Below, one piece after another: positions 13,971 through 21,491 of a DNA stretch of 21,621 nucleotides. The notes beneath the pieces were generated by a model. That model did no database searches. It saw nothing but the letters and a program-made list of their open reading frames with translations, and was not told the DNA's origin. The translations under genes were made by a program, and so were the position numbers. The stretch is taken from assembly GCA_031275595.1 (NCBI GenBank), contig JAISOO010000036.1, positions 1 to 21,621 on the forward strand, read 5' to 3'. Numbering within the stretch: position 1 is the stretch's first letter; each line of letters begins with the position of its first letter. Source of the DNA: Spirochaetaceae bacterium (GTDB taxonomy: Bacteria; Spirochaetota; Spirochaetia; Treponematales; Breznakiellaceae).

Positions 13971-15203
13971 ATGGCGACGCCAATTAAACGAATCGAAAAA
14001 GATTTTCTCCTCAAAACCATCTACGATGAAAAGATACCGGTCAGATATTGGTATAACCGCACGGAATATATACTGACCGTGGAACGGCCGGTTAAAGACG
14101 CCCTGTATCTCAGGCCGGATCATCCCGTGGAAGGGATCCGGCCTAAAAAAAAGCTGGACCTGATGTTTGATTACCGGGGCCGGTTTGTGAGCTTTTCCGT
14201 GAGGGTAAATGCCATCAAGGACAACAGTATCATCGTCGAGGTGCCGGAAATGCTCTTCAAAAATTTGGCCCGATCCTACTCCCGGGTCAGCACCCCCCAG
14301 GACCTTCAGATCCAGCTCACCTTTTTGGGAGACCGGTACGCCCTCAGTTATCCCAAGACCCCCGAATATGAAGCGGAAGATTTGAGCGATTTTATGCGGC
14401 GGATGGATACGAAAAACTTCTCCGCCCTGGTGATACAGCTGGCCCAATGGATTAAGAAAAACGCCAACGGCTATAAGCTGGTCATCTTTAAGGACGTAAA
14501 ACCCACCACCATTGAAGAACGGATCCTCGCCGAAACCGGAAAGGCCTTTTTCCTCCCTTCGACCCTGTCCACTCTGCCCAAGACCGACCCCTATCCCAAA
14601 AAAAGGCTTATCACCGAGGAACTGTTCCTCCGGTATCTGGAAAGTACCGGGGTCGGGGAAAACTATCTGGCGCAGACCCTCGACCGGTTTATCAAAGAGA
14701 AATTCGAGGCCGGGATCCTTTCCGACATCTGGGTTCCTATACTTTTCCAGGAATATGTCATTGGGTATGTCCACGCCTGGATCACCAACCAGGAAATACC
14801 CCCCTTTAATTTTTCGACCTTAACCACCCTTTTTCAATTTACCGGTGTTTTCGCCTTTTCTTTAAAACTAAACGGATATTTCGAGCCGGGTAAGATAAAA
14901 AATAAATTTATTGACGGCAAGGTTATTGATATCAGCGCGTCGGGCCTGCTTTTTGCGTATCCCCACTCAAACCTCTCCGCGTCCCTGCTGCTGGACAGCG
15001 AATTGGCGATCAAACTGACCGCTCCCAACCGGACCGTCCAGGCCAATGCCAAAATAGTCCGGCAGTATAAAGACAGTTCCATGGGCTATTTCGGCTGCCG
15101 CTTCCTGGATATGGCCCCGGAGGACGTGCGGTTCCTTTTTGAATATATCTACGGCAAACCCCTGACGGATTCGGACGCCGCCTTTCTGGCCGGCGAAGTT
15201 TAG
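13971..15203 (+). CDS. PilZ-domain protein with YcgR-like N-terminus and large insertion
   Basis: A 410-residue cytoplasmic protein, probably a c-di-GMP receptor. Residues about 18-100 resemble the YcgR/PilZN beta domain. RSYSR (101-105) fits the RxxxR ligand motif that normally opens a PilZ barrel, but the partner motif DISASG (D/NxSxxG, 320-325) comes some 215 residues later. The C-terminal part (about 313-395: GKVIDISASGLLFAYP, IVRQYKDSSMGYFGCRFLDM) is a clear PilZ barrel whose own RxxxR position reads KIKNK. Between them lies a helix-rich stretch with a GAF-like look, not assignable. AAGGGA (13961-13966) gives the start. The gene is coupled to the exported protein upstream and overlaps the convergent gene by 4 bp. 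Confidence 0.82.
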   Translation: MATPIKRIEKDFLLKTIYDEKIPVRYWYNRTEYILTVERPVKDALYLRPDHPVEGIRPKKKLDLMFDYRGRFVSFSVRVNAIKDNSIIVEVPEMLFKNLARSYSRVSTPQDLQIQLTFLGDRYALSYPKTPEYEAEDLSDFMRRMDTKNFSALVIQLAQWIKKNANGYKLVIFKDVKPTTIEERILAETGKAFFLPSTLSTLPKTDPYPKKRLITEELFLRYLESTGVGENYLAQTLDRFIKEKFEAGILSDIWVPILFQEYVIGYVHAWITNQEIPPFNFSTLTTLFQFTGVFAFSLKLNGYFEPGKIKNKFIDGKVIDISASGLLFAYPHSNLSASLLLDSELAIKLTAPNRTVQANAKIVRQYKDSSMGYFGCRFLDMAPEDVRFLFEYIYGKPLTDSDAAFLAGEV

Positions 15204-17338
15204 GGATCCCCGGAGCCGGCCGGGGGGATGTCGTCGTAACGGCCGGAATTGTTCCAATAGGTAAAACCGGAATTTCCCGCCGCCCGAACCCCCGCTATCT
15301 CCCGGCGGACATAATCGGCGTTATAATAGGTACGGTCATAGGCGACGTTGAGGAAAAAAGCCTGCACATAGGGCCGTACCACAATTTTGTTCCGGGCGAT
15401 GAGGGCGGCCCTTTTGATACCCTGGTAGTAGATCCGGTAGGGGCGGAGTTCCGCCGGGGCCTGGGCGAGAAAGTTCTGCTCAAAATGACTGGGGTAATAC
15501 ATGGGACAAATCACGTCCACATAGGGAGCCAAAAGTTCCACTTCCTGCCCGGTTCTGGCCCCGGTCCGGTACCAGCCGTTGGCGCCGTAAATATCAATGG
15601 AAATAGGGGCATTGATCCGGGACCGGACATGGCGGAGGAAGGACAGGATCGCGCTTTCCATATCCATCCCCTGTTCCCGCCAACGGTACCGGGCGTCGTT
15701 GAGGTTAACCCCGTCAGTGGGAAACCGGATATAATCGAACTGAATTTCATCAAACCCCCGCTCATGAAGCTCCCGGGAGACGGCGGCGATATATTCCCAG
15801 ACTTCTTCGGAATAGGGGTCCACCCAACGTTCGTCGTAGAAGGTCCGGACGATCTCATAGCCAGGATCATCCGCGGGGAGGATCTGTACCAGGGGGTCCT
15901 GGTTTGCCGCCGGGGCCTGGCCGGGAGGGGGTTTTCGCTGCCGCCGGTCATAGTAACCGGTCCAGGGCCGGTTGGTTTGGGAATCCCAAACCGCGTATTT
16001 TCCCCCTCCCTTCCCGGCGAGTTCCGGGTCCTTAAAAACCACGATCCGGGCAATCGTATAAATTCCCCGCTCCTTCATGGTTTTAAGAAATTGATCGATA
16101 TCCAGGGGCCTGAAAACCCGGCCCTTTTCGGTAATCGCCGGATTACGGGGGGTAAAACGGAGACGCCCCCAATCATCCTTCATGTCCACCACCACCATGT
16201 TAAGCCCGCGGCTTTCCAGCAGTTCCAGGTAAGGGTTGAGGCTTTTCTCGTCCATGGTATGATTTACCGGCAGGTAGATCCCTTCCTTAGCCGACGCGGT
16301 ATACGCATAGGCGCCGCCGCTCCAGGCAAAGCCGTCTAAAAGCCAAAGTTCCGAAAAACTCATCGGATCATCGGGGTCGTCCATAAAAAGACAATTGGGC
16401 TTACCACCGACGCTCCGGGGAAGGTCATCGATGAGCCGCTTAATATCCTGCCGCTGCCTCCCCCCGCCGGAGGGGTCCTGGGGGAGGATCTCCATGACGG
16501 CCCCGTCCCGGATAAACCGGAGGGCCCCTTTCCCGGCGGAAAGGGAGTCGGTGGCGCCCCCCTCAGCGGGGTCGGACCAGAGGAGGAGGAAACGTTTCTC
16601 CGCCCAATTCAGGCGGTATACCCGGCGGCGGAAGGTCTGGGAAACATAAACCGTCCAGGGGGAGGATACCTCTTCCGGGAAAACCACGGCGATATCCGAA
16701 ACCTCATCGGGGTTATCGGTGGTTTCCATTTTCTCAAGCCCTTCGTTCAGTTCCGTCCACCGGGCCCCGGTTGTACCGGGGGTAATATAATAAATGCCGT
16801 AAATGCTATGGGAAAGAAACACCGTAAGTTCCGGGAGTTCCGCCACCGCCACCGCCTTAATTCCGTTGGATCGGTAGGGGGGCGCCCCCAAACTCTCCCA
16901 GCGGAGCCCTCCGTTCCGGGTAAGGAAAACCATGTCCTTGGTGGCGCAGACCATGATATCGGGATTCCCCGGGTTATATTCCAGGTCCTTTATCTCCTGG
17001 ATCAGGGGTATAAAAGATTTTTGCCCCGCTTCGTATACCTTGACGGTTTTGACCGGAAGCCCTTCGTTCCTGGTTTCCCAGTTCCACCGGTCCCGGGAAA
17101 TCAGGATCCCCTGCTCCCCCAGGGCGGCCCAAACCGATCCGGTCCGTATGATTTTCCGCACCCCTTCGCCGGTTCTGAGGGGGATCACGTTTCCGTGGGA
17201 GGTCAAATTGTATAAGCCCGTATCGGTTCCGACCAGCATGGAAACGCCCCCCTGAACGGTCCGGGCAAAAACCGGGGAAGGGCAATAAGACCGGGAAAGG
17301 ATAAAAACAAGGGCGATGCCCTGGAAAAGCCTCTTCAT
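15200..17338 (-). CDS. Exported beta-propeller protein with PF13200 (DUF4015) glycosyl-hydrolase-like domain
   Basis: A 712-residue secreted protein. A signal peptide (MKRLFQGIALVFILS..., cleaved near VFA) leads into a repeat region (about 30-260) with BNR/sortilin-like blades such as GTDTGLYNLTS, GILISRDRWNWETRNEGLP and MVFLTRNGGLRWESLG. Residues about 340-705 match the putative glycosyl-hydrolase domain PF13200: LNMVVVDMKDDWGRLRF, MKERGIYTIARIVVFKD, VDPYSEEVWEYIAAVSRELHERGFDEIQFDYIRFPTDG, ISIDIYGANGW, VICPMYYPSHF and GFTYWNNSG. The fold is a TIM barrel; acidic residues in IQFDYIRFP are candidate active-site residues. The substrate is unknown, perhaps an envelope or gut polysaccharide. The stop overlaps the PilZ stop by 4 bp; the Shine-Dalgarno is weak. 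Confidence 0.82.
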   Translation of the reverse strand: MKRLFQGIALVFILSRSYCPSPVFARTVQGGVSMLVGTDTGLYNLTSHGNVIPLRTGEGVRKIIRTGSVWAALGEQGILISRDRWNWETRNEGLPVKTVKVYEAGQKSFIPLIQEIKDLEYNPGNPDIMVCATKDMVFLTRNGGLRWESLGAPPYRSNGIKAVAVAELPELTVFLSHSIYGIYYITPGTTGARWTELNEGLEKMETTDNPDEVSDIAVVFPEEVSSPWTVYVSQTFRRRVYRLNWAEKRFLLLWSDPAEGGATDSLSAGKGALRFIRDGAVMEILPQDPSGGGRQRQDIKRLIDDLPRSVGGKPNCLFMDDPDDPMSFSELWLLDGFAWSGGAYAYTASAKEGIYLPVNHTMDEKSLNPYLELLESRGLNMVVVDMKDDWGRLRFTPRNPAITEKGRVFRPLDIDQFLKTMKERGIYTIARIVVFKDPELAGKGGGKYAVWDSQTNRPWTGYYDRRQRKPPPGQAPAANQDPLVQILPADDPGYEIVRTFYDERWVDPYSEEVWEYIAAVSRELHERGFDEIQFDYIRFPTDGVNLNDARYRWREQGMDMESAILSFLRHVRSRINAPISIDIYGANGWYRTGARTGQEVELLAPYVDVICPMYYPSHFEQNFLAQAPAELRPYRIYYQGIKRAALIARNKIVVRPYVQAFFLNVAYDRTYYNADYVRREIAGVRAAGNSGFTYWNNSGRYDDIPPAGSGDP

Positions 17339-17387
17339 ATAAAAACTTTACCCCACATACCAAGACTAGTACAGTACCGCCGGCGCG

Positions 17388-17402
17388 ATTATACTATACA
17401 GT
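17388..17402 (+). promoter_or_regulatory. -10 box directly before the phosphofructokinase start codon
   Basis: TATACT (17390-17395) ends 7 bp before the ATG at 17403, so transcription should begin at or next to the start codon. No Shine-Dalgarno is present and no clear -35 is seen (TAGTAC at 17367-17372). The overlapping ATTATA (17388-17393) reads TATAAT on the other strand and could serve the divergent gene. Confidence 0.5.
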
Positions 17403-18488
17403 ATGGGAAACAGCGCCACTAAAATCTTCGGCATTCTCACCAGCGGCGGAGACTGCCCGGGGTTAAATGCCGCCATCCGCGGAGTATGCCGGGCGGCCTA
17501 TGACCGGTACCATATGAACGTCCTGGGGATTGCCAACGGGTACCGGGGGCTTATTGAGGGGGACGCCCGGTTCCTGACCCCCTGGGATTTTTCCGGGATC
17601 CTTACCCGGGGGGGGACCATCCTGGGGACAAGCCGGGAAAAACCCTTTAAATCCAAGCCCGGGGACTATGACCATGAGTTGGGGGAGGATAAGGTGGCGG
17701 CCATCAAGGAAAATTACCGCAAGTTCAACCTGGATTGCCTGGTGGTCCTGGGGGGAAACGGGACCAATACCACCGGCTACCTCCTGGCCAGGGAGGGGCT
17801 TAATATCATCGGCCTTCCTAAAACCATAGACAACGACATCGTCGGTACGGATCGTACCTTCGGCTTCCATTCCGCCCTTTCCATCGCCACCGAAGCCATT
17901 GACCGGCTTCATTCCACCGCCCAAAGCCACAACCGGGTTATCGTGATTGAGCTTATGGGCCACAAAACCGGCTGGCTTTCCCTCTACGCCGGGGTTGCCG
18001 GGGGAGGGGATGTGATCCTGATCCCGGAAAAACCCTACGATATCAAGGTCATAGGCCGGCACCTGGAAAAACGTTTCCAAAGCGGCCGGGGCTTTTCCAT
18101 TGTGGTGGCCGCCGAAGGGGCCCTCTCGGCGGAGGAGGCAAAGATGGATAAAAAGGAGCGGAAAAAATACCGGGAACAGATCCCTTCCCTGGCTTATAAG
18201 GTCGCCCGGGAGATTGAGGGGGAGACGGGGATGGAAACCAGGGCCACGGTGCTCGGTTACGTACAGCGGGGGGGGATTCCCAGCGCATCGGACCGGGTCC
18301 TGGCAACGAGCCTGGGGACCGCCGCGGCGGAACTCCTGGCCAAGGGAAAATACGGCAGGATGGCCGCCCTTTTGGGCAATGAGGTCGGCTCCATTGATTT
18401 AAGCATCCCCGCGGGTAAGATCAAATATGTTCCGGAGGATCACTACATGATCGATACCGCCCTGGCGGTGGGGACCTGCATGGGCTGA
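17403..18488 (+). CDS. pfkA: 6-phosphofructokinase, Gly104/Lys124-type
   Basis: Phosphorylates fructose 6-phosphate to fructose 1,6-bisphosphate in glycolysis. The 361 residues begin with the family's ILTSGGDCPGLNAAIRG (11-27). VVLGGNGT (114-121) corresponds to E. coli GGDGS at position 104, where glycine favours ATP and aspartate favours pyrophosphate. PKTIDNDI (139-146) has lysine at the position equal to 124, typical of PPi-dependent and some ATP-dependent enzymes. ELMGHKTGW (183-191) and GYVQRGG are further family motifs. The phosphoryl donor is therefore ambiguous, ATP being slightly favoured. The ATG has no Shine-Dalgarno and is likely leaderless. Two G8 tracts (17608-17615, 18268-18275) lie inside the gene. 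Confidence 0.9.
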   Translation: MGNSATKIFGILTSGGDCPGLNAAIRGVCRAAYDRYHMNVLGIANGYRGLIEGDARFLTPWDFSGILTRGGTILGTSREKPFKSKPGDYDHELGEDKVAAIKENYRKFNLDCLVVLGGNGTNTTGYLLAREGLNIIGLPKTIDNDIVGTDRTFGFHSALSIATEAIDRLHSTAQSHNRVIVIELMGHKTGWLSLYAGVAGGGDVILIPEKPYDIKVIGRHLEKRFQSGRGFSIVVAAEGALSAEEAKMDKKERKKYREQIPSLAYKVAREIEGETGMETRATVLGYVQRGGIPSASDRVLATSLGTAAAELLAKGKYGRMAALLGNEVGSIDLSIPAGKIKYVPEDHYMIDTALAVGTCMG

Positions 18489-18600
18489 GGCCCTTTGGGG
18501 AAATTGAGGTTTCCGTACAAGCCTCCTGTACCGGCAAGACCCCGGCCGGGTTGTCAAACCGTTATTCTTGTTTGTTTTGTCGATTCTTGCTAATTTTATA
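18489..18600. other. Intergenic region after phosphofructokinase
   Basis: No gene is seen. GGAAATTGAGGTTTCCGTAC (about 18500-18520) resembles the right-hand hairpin of element C (167-282) and may be a fragment of it. Confidence 0.35.
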
Positions 18601-18647
18601 TAAAGAGGCTTTCCCAAAACTCGGTTAGTTTTGGGAAAGCCTCTTTA
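18601..18647. repeat. 21-bp perfect hairpin of the GAGGCTTTCCC family
   Basis: 18601-18621 pairs perfectly with 18627-18647 around loop CGGTT. It is the longest perfect stem in the window. The stem core GAGGCTTTCCCAAAACT recurs at 8261 and 9511. It lies 112 bp after phosphofructokinase and could define that mRNA's 3' end; as the stem ends in TTTA on both strands it may act bidirectionally. Confidence 0.85.
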
Positions 18648-18682
18648 ATAAACTTCACCCTGATTTACGGCCTTTAGTTAGT

Positions 18683-18798
18683 GTCTGTCCACAAAGTCGG
18701 TTGCTTTGTGACAGACCTTGCATTTTCTCGCCTAAAGGCTGCGAAAATGCGGTTTTCAAGGTAGTCTGTCCATAATGTGTCTACATTATGGACAGACT
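18683..18798. repeat. Cluster of three hairpins sharing a GTCTGTCC motif
   Basis: Three consecutive inverted repeats: 18683-18696 with 18704-18716 (one bulged C, loop TCGGTTG); GCATTTTC (18720-18727) with GAAAATGC (18743-18750); and a perfect 16-bp stem 18763-18778 with 18783-18798. The first and last share GTCTGTCC and could also pair with each other around the middle one, giving a larger cruciform. No coding potential is seen. Confidence 0.75.
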
Positions 18799-18888
18799 CT
18801 AGTTATAGAACAATTGAAAATTTTACTCAAACTCAATAACAAATCCACCGGCGCTGTTTCAAATCCTCAGGAAGAATAGCCCCCGTTT

Positions 18889-19722
18889 TTACCCGCTAAA
18901 GGGGTTGTAGAAACGGCCGCCGCGGCGGAAGGTAACCCAGAGGCCCAGGATAAAAAGGAGGAAGGCCGCGGCCGCAACCGCCCCGTCGGCTTTGGTAAAG
19001 GGCCGGTAGGAATACCAGGTCCTTTTTTTGTACTTTCCAAAACTGCGGAGTTCCATGGCATGGCTTACCACATCGATCCGGTTTAGGGAAGAGAAAATCA
19101 GGGGGAGCAGGATCCGGGCGGCCCCGGTGAGGCGTTTTATCCAGGTGGTTTTCCGGGAAAGCTCTATGCCCCGGGCCTGCTGGGACTGGGAGATAGCCTC
19201 GTAATCCCGCTGCACGTCGGGGATGTACCGCAGGGCGATGCTCACCGCATAGGCGATGGTATAGGGCACCCCGATACGGTTCAGGGAGGCGGCGAATTCG
19301 CTGGGACTGGTGGTGGCGATCAACATCACGGCGACGGGAATTATCGAAAAGTATTTTAAAAAAACATTGAATTCATAGAAAAGCTGTTCCGCCGTCAGGG
19401 TGTACCGGCCCATCCCCCGAAGCAGCACGTGCCGGGTATGGTAGATGGCCACTCCCTGTTCGGGGGCAAAGAGGTATATCCCCGCCAGGTTAAGGAACAT
19501 AAAGAAAAAGAGCATCTTAAAAATAAAGGAAATATCCCGTAATTTGATCCCCGAGATTCTGAAGAGGAGAAAACCCAGGACGCACAAACAGATCATCACC
19601 CGGGTATCGTAGCTCACCATCCCCAGGACGGACCAGAGCAAAAAGACGATGAATTTGACGGCCCCCGAAAGGGCGTGAACCGGCGAGGGCCGGGCGATAT
19701 AGGCGAGCATAAACCGGCTCAT
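18889..19722 (-). CDS. ecfT: ECF transporter transmembrane component EcfT (CbiQ family)
   Basis: Couples the ATPases to the substrate-binding S component of an energy-coupling-factor importer. The 277 residues hold several membrane segments in the first half, then the long cytoplasmic coupling helices. SQSQQARGIEL (about 178-188) and SHAMELRSFGKYKKR (about 221-235) are the two ARG-type motifs that dock on the ATPases; the second reads LRS instead of ARG/ARA. It is the last gene of the minus-strand operon; its ATG overlaps the ATPase stop by 4 bp (ATGA), so translation is coupled. The substrate depends on the S component. Confidence 0.92.
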   Translation of the reverse strand: MSRFMLAYIARPSPVHALSGAVKFIVFLLWSVLGMVSYDTRVMICLCVLGFLLFRISGIKLRDISFIFKMLFFFMFLNLAGIYLFAPEQGVAIYHTRHVLLRGMGRYTLTAEQLFYEFNVFLKYFSIIPVAVMLIATTSPSEFAASLNRIGVPYTIAYAVSIALRYIPDVQRDYEAISQSQQARGIELSRKTTWIKRLTGAARILLPLIFSSLNRIDVVSHAMELRSFGKYKKRTWYSYRPFTKADGAVAAAAFLLFILGLWVTFRRGGRFYNPFSG

Positions 19723-21470
19723 TCCGGAACCCTCCGCCCTTCCCCCTGCTCGTGCTGAATAAAATGCCGGACAAACCCCCGGGGATCCGGAATACCCCCC
19801 CGGAGGGCAAGCTCGTAGAGGGAAGTCCGCTTGAGCCTTGCCTGGGCAATGATGTCATCGTCGGTAAGCACCTCCGCGGGGGCGGCGTCGGCAATGACCT
19901 TTCCCCCGGAAAGGACCACCGCCTGGGAGGTGTATTCCAGCATCAGGTGCATATCGTGGGTGATCAAGAGCAGGGTAAGGTTCTGTTCCCGGTTCAAACG
20001 GCGCAAGAATTCCATGATCTCCGAATAATGGCGGTAGTCCTGCCCCGCGGTGGGTTCATCCATGATGATAAGGGAAGGCCCCAAAACCAGGATCACCGCG
20101 ATGGTTAGCCGTTTTTTTTGACCGTAACTGAGGGCGCTCACCGGCCAGTTCCGGAAGGGGTAAAGGCCGCAGATCCCCAGGGCTTGGTGGACCCGGTCCC
20201 GAATTTCCCCCTCCCCCACCCCCCGGGTCCGCAGGCCCAGGGCGGCCTCGTCAAAGATCAGGGGAAAGGAGATCATCTGGTTGGGGTTCTGCATCACATA
20301 ACCGATCCGCTCCGCCCGTTCCTTGATGGATAGTTCCCCCAGGTCCTTGCCGTCCAGGAGGATCCGGCCCGAAGCCGGTTTAATGAAACCGCAGATGAGT
20401 TTCGCCAGGGTGGATTTTCCCGCCCCGTTTTTCCCGATCAGGCTGGTACAGCCCCCGCCAGCCAGGGTAAAGGAGACGGACTGCAGCACCGGGCGGCCTT
20501 CCGGGTCTTCCGGGTATTCAAAACACAGGTCCCGTATTTCAAGGAGGGGCTTTCCGGCCTTTTCCGGCGGCTCTTCCCGGAAGCCCCGGTCCCATTCCCC
20601 CAGGGGCCGGGGATCGAAGCTCAGGGACCCCGGGGACTCAAGGCCCATCCCCGGGGTAATTTCAACGCCGGCGTAACGGAGGGCGCTGATGTAGAGGGGC
20701 TCCCGGATGCCGGTTTTCCGCAGCAGGTCCGCCGCCAACAGTTCCCCCGGGGGGAGGTCCGCGATGATCCGGCCCCGGTCGATAACCACGATCCGATCCA
20801 CCGGCCGGTGGAGGACATCCTCCAAACGGTGTTCCACGATGAGGACGGTTATACCCGTCTCCCGGTGGAGCCTGTCGATAAGCTCCACCACCTCCTTTCC
20901 CGTGGCGGGATCGAGGTTCGCCAAGGGTTCGTCAAAGAGAAGAAACTCCGTATGTTCCAAGAGAACCCCCGCCAGGGAGACCCGTTGTTTTTGACCGCCC
21001 GAAAGGTCCTGGGGGGATTTTTTCAGATGGCCTTCCATATCAACCAATTTCGCGGCATCCACCACCCGGCGGTGGATCTCGGCTGTGGGAAGGCAATCAT
21101 TCTCCGCGGAAAAAGCGATATCCTCCCCGGCGGTAAGCCCCACAAACTGGCCGTCCGTATCCTGCAGCACGGTCCCCACATTTTTGGAACGGGCAAAAAT
21201 ATCCAGATTTTCCGCGTCCTCCTCCAGCACCGAGAGGGTCCCCTGTATCCGCCCTTTGAAAGCGTAAGGGATGAGCCCATTGATACAATGCGCCAGGGTT
21301 GACTTTCCCGAACCTGAAGGCCCAACGATGAGAATCTTTTCACCCCGGCGTATTTTCAGATTAATATTATAAAGCGTAGGTTCGGTCTGGGAACGGTATT
21401 GAAAGGTAAAATCAGAAAATTCCAATGCGAAAGGGCCGGAGGGATCAACGTTTGCTTCTCCGCCCTTCAT
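19719..21470 (-). CDS. ECF transporter fused double ATPase (EcfA1-EcfA2 in one chain)
   Basis: A 583-residue cytoplasmic protein with two ABC ATPase domains in tandem, replacing the usual two EcfA genes. Domain 1 has Walker A GPSGSGKS (50-57), Q-loop VLQDTDGQFVG, signature LSGGQKQR (156-163) and LLFDEP (177-182). Domain 2 has GKNGAGKS (346-353), Q-loop YVMQNPNQMIS, signature LSYGQKKR (447-454, tyrosine for the first glycine) and LIIMDEP (467-473). The order resembles YkoD-type fused ATPases, which include thiamine-precursor importers, but fusion alone does not fix the substrate. It follows the S component by about 21 bp and overlaps EcfT by 4 bp. The start is supported by GGAG upstream. Confidence 0.92.
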   Translation of the reverse strand: MKGGEANVDPSGPFALEFSDFTFQYRSQTEPTLYNINLKIRRGEKILIVGPSGSGKSTLAHCINGLIPYAFKGRIQGTLSVLEEDAENLDIFARSKNVGTVLQDTDGQFVGLTAGEDIAFSAENDCLPTAEIHRRVVDAAKLVDMEGHLKKSPQDLSGGQKQRVSLAGVLLEHTEFLLFDEPLANLDPATGKEVVELIDRLHRETGITVLIVEHRLEDVLHRPVDRIVVIDRGRIIADLPPGELLAADLLRKTGIREPLYISALRYAGVEITPGMGLESPGSLSFDPRPLGEWDRGFREEPPEKAGKPLLEIRDLCFEYPEDPEGRPVLQSVSFTLAGGGCTSLIGKNGAGKSTLAKLICGFIKPASGRILLDGKDLGELSIKERAERIGYVMQNPNQMISFPLIFDEAALGLRTRGVGEGEIRDRVHQALGICGLYPFRNWPVSALSYGQKKRLTIAVILVLGPSLIIMDEPTAGQDYRHYSEIMEFLRRLNREQNLTLLLITHDMHLMLEYTSQAVVLSGGKVIADAAPAEVLTDDDIIAQARLKRTSLYELALRGGIPDPRGFVRHFIQHEQGEGRRVPE

Positions 21471-21491
21471 GACTTCTTCTCCGGAATCAAA

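Noticed and set aside
15485..16339. 284-aa plus-strand open frame inside the PF13200 gene
   Set aside because: Antisense shadow of a clearly recognisable protein in GC-rich DNA; no start signals.
18601..18798. CRISPR array
   Set aside because: The repeated units are palindromes with differing sequences and no regular spacers, and no cas gene is present.
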